Shown here piece after piece: positions 5,867 to 11,095 of a stretch of DNA of 13,436 bases. Under the pieces are notes generated by a model that had not been told where the DNA came from, made no database searches, and worked only from the letters and a program-made list of their open reading frames with translations. Position 1 is the first letter of the stretch. Each line of letters begins with the position of its first letter. The position numbers and the translations under genes were made by a program. The DNA is taken from positions 1 through 13,436 of the forward strand of contig JBFHFS010000090.1 in NCBI GenBank assembly GCA_041583495.1, given 5' to 3'. This DNA is from JBFHFS01 sp041583495 (GTDB taxonomy: Bacteria > Bacteroidota > Bacteroidia > Bacteroidales > Marinilabiliaceae).

Positions 5867-8509
5867 ATGAACGAAGAGAACTTATTAGATACCGATTCCA
5901 CGGAAAAACCCACTCCCGAGAATAAGGAGACCCAAACCCAGCCAACCAAAGAGGAACCGGATGGCACCAAGGTAAGCCCCTTGCAGGGAATGTATCGCAC
6001 CTGGTTTCTCGATTATGCCTCCTATGTCATTCTGGAACGGGCCGTACCGCACATTCACGACGGACTGAAACCCGTGCAACGCCGCATTCTGCATGCCATG
6101 CGCCGCATGGAGGACGGCCGCTACAATAAGGTGGCCAACATCATTGGCTACACCATGCAATATCACCCTCATGGAGATGCCTCCATCGGGGATGCCCTGG
6201 TACAACTTGGCCAAAAAGATCTCCTGATAGACACCCAGGGAAACTGGGGCAATATCTTTACAGGCGACAGCGCGGCAGCACCCCGTTACATCGAGGCCCG
6301 GCTGACCAAATTTGCCCTGGAGGTGGTTTTCAATCCTAAAACCACCGAATGGAAGCCAACCTACGATGGCCGTAACCAGGAACCCATTTGCCTGCCGGTT
6401 AAATTTCCGCTTCTTCTGGCTCAGGGAGTAGAAGGCATTGCAGTGGGACTGGCCTCAAAGATATTACCCCATAACACGGCCGAGCTGATTGATGCCTCTA
6501 TTGCACATCTTAAGAATCAACCCTTTGAATTGTTCCCCGACTTCCCCACAGGAGGAATGATGGATGTCTCGCGCTACAACGACGGCCTCCGGGGGGGCGC
6601 CATAAAGGTGCGTGCCAAGATCAGCAAGATCGACTCCCGAACCCTGATGATCTCGGATATTCCCTTTGGCAAAAACACCACCACCCTGATCGAATCGATC
6701 ATTAAGGCCAATGAGAAGAATAAGATCAAAATAAAAAAGATTGACGACAACACCGCCGGAAAAGTGGAGATACTGATTCACCTGCCCGCCGGCACCTCGC
6801 CCGACAAGACCATTGATGCACTCTATGCCTTCACCGATTGCGAGCTCTCTATTTCGCCCAACTCATGCGTGATACGCGACAATAAGCCCGTTTTTCTTCC
6901 GGTTTCTGAAATACTAAAAGCCGACACCGATTACACGGTACATCTGCTGACCAGAGAACTCGAAATACGTAAGGGAGAACTGGAGGAGTCGTGGCACATG
7001 GCCTCGCTGGAGAGAATATTTATCGAGAATAAAATCTACCAACGCATTGAAGATTGTGAGACCTTCAGCGCCATTATCCAAACCATCGATCATGGATTGG
7101 AGCCCTTTAAAAACCTCTTAAGAAGAGCTGTAACGCGCGAAGACATTATCAAACTTACCGAAATAAAGATCAAGCGGATCTCCCGCTTCGATGCCAAAAA
7201 AGCAGAAGAGTACCTCGCTTCGGTTGAAGAAGAACTGGAACAGGTGGAATACAACCTGAACAACATCATCCCCTTTTCGATCAACTATTTTAAAAACCTA
7301 AAAAAGAAATACGCCCATCTCCATCCCCGGATGACTGAAATCAGAAGCTTCGAAAACATTGAGGCCACCAAGGTGGTGGTGAAAAATGAGAAGCTCTATA
7401 TTAACCGGGAAGATGGATTCGTAGGCACCTCGCTTAAAAAAGACGAATTTGTTTGCAACTGTTCCGACATAGACGACTTGATTCTCTTCTACAAAGATGG
7501 CCGCTACCTGGTTACCAAAGTACAGGAAAAAGCCTTTGTGGGAAAAGACATCATCCACATCGCTATTTTTAAACGCAATGATTCCCGAACCATCTTCAAT
7601 GCCGTTTACCACGATGGAAAAAAGGGAAATACCTATGTGAAACGATTTGCCGTCATCAGCATTACCCGCGACAAGGAGTACGACCTCACCCGCGGAACCG
7701 CCGGCTCGCAACTGCTCTATTTCAGTGCCAACCCCAACGGGGAGGCCGAGACCCTGCGCATCACCCTAAAACCAAGGGCCCGCCTGCGAAACCAAATATT
7801 TGATTTCGACATGGCCCAACAAGACATTAAAGGCCGCGGGGCCCAGGGAAACATACTCACGAAATACCCCATTCATAAAATTACCCTCCGTAAAAAGGGC
7901 GAATCGACACTGGGCGGACGCATGATATGGTTCGAACCCGAAATCTTGCGCATCAATGCCGACCGGCGAGGCCGGTACCTTGGCGAATTCCAAAAGGACG
8001 ACCTGATACAAGTCATTACCAAGGACGGTTACTTTTACCACACCAGCTTCGACCTCTCCAACCACTATGAGGACAACATCCTCTTTATTGAGAAATTTAA
8101 CCCGGAGGCGGTATGGTCGGCCGTTTATTACGATGCCGAACAAAAATACTACTACGTGAAGCGGTTCCAGACAGAACCCTCCTTTAAACCACAGCGTTTC
8201 ATTGGTGAGCATCCCGAATCTCATTTGGTACGGCTCACCCAGGTGGAATATCCACGCCTGGAAGTAATGTTTGGCGGAGAGGATAAAATGCGTGAGAAAA
8301 TGATTGTCGAAATTGCCGAATTCATCAACGTGAAAGGGTTTAAAGCCAAGGGTAAGCGGCTCACCACCTATCAGGTACATAAGATCATGGAGCTGGAGCC
8401 CATCGTTCAACCCACCCCTAAACCGGAAGAAGCAAAGGACGATGAGGCCGAGGGCGGAAATGACGCCCCTGCCGAAGACCCCGATAACGGGCAAATGTCG
8501 ATCTTTTAA
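5867..8509 (+). CDS. parC: DNA topoisomerase IV subunit A (cleavage subunit)
   Basis: An 880-residue type IIA topoisomerase A subunit that cuts and rejoins double-stranded DNA, working with ParE. After a charged N-terminal extension of about 37 residues, the winged-helix/tower core begins at GMYRTWFLDYASYVI (41-55). It contains YHPHGD (99-104) and the catalytic arginine-tyrosine in GDSAAAPRYIEARL (133-146, Tyr141). A coiled-coil segment lies around 441-485, followed by a beta-pinwheel DNA-wrapping domain (about 495-840). KGRGAQG at 655-661 is only a degenerate echo of the GyrA box (QRRGGKG), which favours topoisomerase IV over gyrase. The position equivalent to E. coli GyrA Ser83 is Ala105, while Asp109 matches Asp87. 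An acidic, flexible tail (851-875) ends in QMSIF (876-880), which resembles a sliding-clamp binding peptide. The gene starts 11 nt after parE and aroK starts 10 nt after it, so co-transcription is likely. Confidence 0.95.
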   Translation: MNEENLLDTDSTEKPTPENKETQTQPTKEEPDGTKVSPLQGMYRTWFLDYASYVILERAVPHIHDGLKPVQRRILHAMRRMEDGRYNKVANIIGYTMQYHPHGDASIGDALVQLGQKDLLIDTQGNWGNIFTGDSAAAPRYIEARLTKFALEVVFNPKTTEWKPTYDGRNQEPICLPVKFPLLLAQGVEGIAVGLASKILPHNTAELIDASIAHLKNQPFELFPDFPTGGMMDVSRYNDGLRGGAIKVRAKISKIDSRTLMISDIPFGKNTTTLIESIIKANEKNKIKIKKIDDNTAGKVEILIHLPAGTSPDKTIDALYAFTDCELSISPNSCVIRDNKPVFLPVSEILKADTDYTVHLLTRELEIRKGELEESWHMASLERIFIENKIYQRIEDCETFSAIIQTIDHGLEPFKNLLRRAVTREDIIKLTEIKIKRISRFDAKKAEEYLASVEEELEQVEYNLNNIIPFSINYFKNLKKKYAHLHPRMTEIRSFENIEATKVVVKNEKLYINREDGFVGTSLKKDEFVCNCSDIDDLILFYKDGRYLVTKVQEKAFVGKDIIHIAIFKRNDSRTIFNAVYHDGKKGNTYVKRFAVISITRDKEYDLTRGTAGSQLLYFSANPNGEAETLRITLKPRARLRNQIFDFDMAQQDIKGRGAQGNILTKYPIHKITLRKKGESTLGGRMIWFEPEILRINADRRGRYLGEFQKDDLIQVITKDGYFYHTSFDLSNHYEDNILFIEKFNPEAVWSAVYYDAEQKYYYVKRFQTEPSFKPQRFIGEHPESHLVRLTQVEYPRLEVMFGGEDKMREKMIVEIAEFINVKGFKAKGKRLTTYQVHKIMELEPIVQPTPKPEEAKDDEAEGGNDAPAEDPDNGQMSIF

Positions 8510-8519
8510 CTCCTGACCA

Positions 8520-9047
8520 ATGAAGAAAAGTGATCCGATATTTTTAATAGGTTTTATGGGCAGCGGCAAATCAACCCTGGGGAAACATCTGGCCCGCCTG
8601 CTCAACCGTACTTTTATTGACCTGGATCACTACATCGAAACCCGCGAAAAAAGCTCCATCACCCAACTGTTTGCCCAACACGGGGAAGACGGTTTTCGCG
8701 GGTTGGAGCGGCTGGCCCTGGCCAGCACCCTTTCATTAAAGGAGGTAGTTATTGCAACAGGTGGCGGCACCCCCTGCTTCTTTAATAACATGGAGCAGAT
8801 GAACCAGGCCGGCACCACCCTTTATCTTCAACTGTCCCCCGAAGCGCTCGTGCAACGTCTTCTTCCCGGGCGGGAACACCGGCCCCTGATTGCCGGCAAA
8901 AGCCCGGAGGAGTTGTTACCCTTCATCGGCAAAAAGTTGAGCGAGAGAGAACCCTACTACCTACAGTCTCAAATTGTGGCAGCAGCAGAGCTTCTGTCGC
9001 CCGAAGCCTACATGCAAATTTTATCCGAGTCCTGGACCAACAAATAA
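8520..9047 (+). CDS. aroK: Shikimate kinase
   Basis: A 175-residue cytoplasmic P-loop kinase that phosphorylates the 3-hydroxyl of shikimate using ATP, the fifth step of aromatic amino-acid (chorismate) synthesis. Motifs in order: Walker A GFMGSGKST (11-19), FIDLDHYIE (32-40, shikimate-binding Asp34 and Asp36), FRGLERLAL (59-67, Arg60), ATGGGTP (79-85, Gly81-83), lid region GREHRPL (117-123) and SEREPYY (141-147, Arg143). Length matches the family and all expected binding residues are present, so it should be active. It begins 10 nt after the parC stop with the same orientation, suggesting expression from the topoisomerase promoter. There is no obvious functional tie to topoisomerase IV. No strong ribosome-binding site is visible, which is compatible with translational coupling to parC. 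Confidence 0.96.
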   Translation: MKKSDPIFLIGFMGSGKSTLGKHLARLLNRTFIDLDHYIETREKSSITQLFAQHGEDGFRGLERLALASTLSLKEVVIATGGGTPCFFNNMEQMNQAGTTLYLQLSPEALVQRLLPGREHRPLIAGKSPEELLPFIGKKLSEREPYYLQSQIVAAAELLSPEAYMQILSESWTNK

Positions 9048-9065
9048 AGAGTCGGTACCAACCCC

Positions 9066-9080
9066 CAACCCCTCGCCACA
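9066..9080 (+). repeat. Short repeat after a stop codon, copy 2
   Basis: CAACCCCTCGCCACA matches copy 1 (3809-3823) in 14 of 15 positions and again lies within 20 nt of a stop codon (aroK). With its flank it reads cccccaacccctcgcc, close to the pyrimidine-rich arm of dispersed Bacteroidota intergenic elements. The matching purine-rich arm is not present nearby. Confidence 0.4.
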
Positions 9081-9128
9081 AAGCACTTTCGCAACAATTT
9101 AATCCAATCCATTTAAGAGTCCACCGGC

Positions 9129-9156
9129 TGTCGAATAAGAGGTCCCTCTATCGGCA
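9129..9156 (+). terminator. Possible weak terminator of parE-parC-aroK
   Basis: An imperfect hairpin about 80 nt past the aroK stop. The apical stem is AGAGG/CCTCT (9138-9142 with 9145-9149). After small bulges there is an outer stem of TGTCG (9129-9133) with CGGCA (9152-9156), including one G-T pair. A T-rich stretch (gctttattttcttt) follows only after several bases, so termination strength is doubtful. Confidence 0.3.
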
Positions 9157-9391
9157 ACAAGCTTTATTTTCTTTCCCAAATTTTCAACGACATCCCAAAA
9201 CACTCCCTCCCCCACACTTAAAAGAGGGCCATTTCTTCATGTACATAAGCACCCTTTAGAAGAAAGAAGTGTGCTATGGATTCAACTCATGGTCGGTTTC
9301 CGTTTTTCCGGGAAGGATTGTTTTCAAAGGGCGCCCCATTTCTCTGCGAAATTATGTTAAAATCATTTAAACTTTTTTTTTATTAATGCTC

Positions 9392-9411
9392 AATATTTTG
9401 TGCAAAATATT
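9392..9411. promoter_or_regulatory. Perfect 20-bp palindrome over a promoter (possible operator)
   Basis: AATATTTTG (9392-9400) and CAAAATATT (9403-9411) are exact reverse complements separated by TG. The left arm contains the TTTG upstream promoter element, so a dimeric regulator bound here would compete with or contact RNA polymerase at the glycosidase promoter. I do not recognise the binding protein. Chance palindromes are more common in A/T-rich DNA, but an exact 9-bp arm remains notable. Confidence 0.45.
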
Positions 9412-9430
9412 AATTAATTATTTATATTTG
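9397..9430 (+). promoter_or_regulatory. Bacteroidota-type promoter for the phosphodiester glycosidase
   Basis: TTTG at 9397-9400 and TATATTTG at 9423-9430 match the -33 TTTG and -7 TAnnTTTG boxes of Bacteroidota primary-sigma promoters. The spacing is 22 nt, one more than the usual 19-21. Predicted transcription start is near 9436, about 50 nt before the ATG at 9486. Confidence 0.6.
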
Positions 9431-9485
9431 AACGGTCATTTGCCATAACCACATGTATATTAATGTTTAGGAACCCCTAAAATTT

Positions 9486-10952
9486 ATGCCCCAAATGCGC
9501 TCCAAACCAATGGCTTTAATAAGCCTTCTTCTTTTAATAAGCCTCCAGCTCTTTTCGTACAATTATGAAAGAGTTGAAACCACCCAGGCAGATGGATACA
9601 AAATCATTCATATAAAGGAAGCCTCGGTGCCCTGGGATATTTTCGTTCTGGAGTTCGACATGGCCAATAACGCCTTCAAACTCAAAACCGGATTGGCCAA
9701 CGACCAGGTGGCCTGGATAGACGGGGGAACAGGTGTCTCGATTCAAAAAGAGACGCTTGCGGCCATGATTGCCCGCAGAACCGCGGCAGGAGAGAACGTG
9801 ATTGGCGGTATCAATGCCGACTTTTTCAATATGACCAACGGAATGCAGTTCAACATAACAGCTACCGACGGACAAATTGCCAGCACCGGTATCACCTCTT
9901 TGCCTCACTCGGCTGTTTACACCGATGAAACAGGCGAACCCTTCATAAACCTTATTAAGCTGACCCACTCCCTAACCATTCCGGGCTCGGGAACACGTTA
10001 CTTTAATGGCGTAAACGAAGTCCGCTATGCCGACAACCTGATTTTATTCAACCATTTTATCGGGCAACCCACTTCCTTTGCCAACATATGGGGCCTTGAA
10101 CTGCTTTTAGAACCACAGGAAGAGGTCAGTTATATCAATGGAACCCAAAATTACAAGGTGATCAAAAAAGCCGTCAACGTGACCAGAACCTCCGACAAGC
10201 AAGTCATCGCCTCGGGTCATGGAACGGCCTACACCTACCTGAGCAATGCCGATGTCGGCGACATCGTTCAAATAAAAAGCACCTTTACCGGGCTGGGCAC
10301 CAGCAAAATAACCGAGATGGTGGGTGGCTGGGGCCACATCGTTACGGCAGGGGCCAACACAGCCGCCAGCAGCATCGCAGTGGAGGGATCCATGTCGCAC
10401 GAAAACGACCGCCATCCCCGATCGGCCATGGGTTACAACCAGGACAAATCCAAACTCTATCTGATTGCCATCGATGGTCGCACCACGCTAAGTGCAGGCA
10501 TGAACCTCTCGGAAATGGCCAACTTCATGATCGATGAGTTGGGCATTTGGGAAGGTCTTAACTTCGACGGAGGCGGCTCAACCACCCTGATGGCCGGCAG
10601 CCAAACCATCAACAATCCCAGTGGCACGGTGCAGCGGGCCGTTGCCAACACCCTGCTCGTGGTAAAGGAGGTAACCACCCACATTCCCGAATGGACCACC
10701 CAACCGGCAATCAATGTGTTTCCCAATCCGGCCAGGGACTATGTGGTTATCGACCTGAAAGAGGCCCAAACTGAAACCAATATGTATTTTGAGATCTACA
10801 GCTTTAATGGCCAAAAGGTTTCGTCAAAAACAATGGATACCGGGAATAATCCACAACGGATTGAACTCCCCGGGTTGTTGCCCGGGGCCTACCTCTACAG
10901 GGTAGTTGCCGGATCCAAAACCGTAACAGCCGGTAAATTCATGATTCAATAA
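9486..10952 (+). CDS. Secreted phosphodiester glycosidase (NAGPA-like), T9SS cargo
   Basis: A 488-residue exported enzyme with a phosphodiester glycosidase domain (NAGPA family, formerly DUF2233). The animal relative uncovers mannose-6-phosphate by removing GlcNAc from a phosphodiester. Bacterial members are thought to cleave sugar-phosphodiester bonds in surface glycans or teichoic-type polymers. An N-terminal signal peptide (hydrophobic residues 9-24) is followed by family motifs GGINADFFNM (107-116), HPRSAMGY (310-317), LYLIAIDGR (324-332) and NFDGGGSTTL (359-368). Residues about 405-488 form a T9SS type A sorting domain: VFPNPARDYVVIDL (411-424), a NGQKV turn (441-445), LPGAYLYRV (465-473) and terminal GKFMIQ. 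It should therefore be released or anchored outside the outer membrane. Met4 (9495) or Met9 (9510) could be alternative starts. Met1 fits the AGGAA at 9469-9473, and Met4 gives the neatest signal peptide. Its natural substrate is not known. The next gene is also T9SS cargo, 143 nt downstream. Confidence 0.9.
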   Translation: MPQMRSKPMALISLLLLISLQLFSYNYERVETTQADGYKIIHIKEASVPWDIFVLEFDMANNAFKLKTGLANDQVAWIDGGTGVSIQKETLAAMIARRTAAGENVIGGINADFFNMTNGMQFNITATDGQIASTGITSLPHSAVYTDETGEPFINLIKLTHSLTIPGSGTRYFNGVNEVRYADNLILFNHFIGQPTSFANIWGLELLLEPQEEVSYINGTQNYKVIKKAVNVTRTSDKQVIASGHGTAYTYLSNADVGDIVQIKSTFTGLGTSKITEMVGGWGHIVTAGANTAASSIAVEGSMSHENDRHPRSAMGYNQDKSKLYLIAIDGRTTLSAGMNLSEMANFMIDELGIWEGLNFDGGGSTTLMAGSQTINNPSGTVQRAVANTLLVVKEVTTHIPEWTTQPAINVFPNPARDYVVIDLKEAQTETNMYFEIYSFNGQKVSSKTMDTGNNPQRIELPGLLPGAYLYRVVAGSKTVTAGKFMIQ

Positions 10953-11095
10953 AACGAAAATAAATTTAATCGATATTGATTTTAAAATATTTAACTGGTA
11001 AATTTCTTTTTTCGCATTTTTTTCCCTAACCCTTATCTGCTTAATTGTTTTATATCGAAAAATTCATCAATTGTTTAACCTTTAAAAAAACACCT

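Larger units (their letters stand above)
9048..9485. other. Long non-coding gap, aroK to glycosidase
   Basis: No convincing gene is seen in these 438 nt. The left part is pyrimidine-rich and includes the 15-mer repeat copy (9066-9080) and an imperfect hairpin (9129-9156). The middle (about 9165-9340) shows no clear structure I can support. The right part turns very A/T-rich from 9350 and holds the palindrome at 9392-9411 and the promoter elements at 9397-9430. The last 55 nt would be the leader of the secreted glycosidase gene, with a modest AGGAA at 9469-9473. Confidence 0.6.

Noticed and set aside
7766..8605. 279-codon open frame on the minus strand
   Set aside because: It runs antisense across the parC end and the aroK start, both certain genes. 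It is a codon-bias shadow frame.
9165..9340. Possible small RNA or small gene in the middle of the 438-nt gap
   Set aside because: No hairpin with a T-run, no promoter pair and no open frame with family likeness could be found. There is not enough to support a call.
10953..11095. Promoter or terminator between the two T9SS cargo genes
   Set aside because: The 143-nt gap is A/T-rich with a 7-of-8 match to the -7 box (TAAATTTC) but no matching upstream element. The AATC/GATT inverted repeat is too short to call a terminator.
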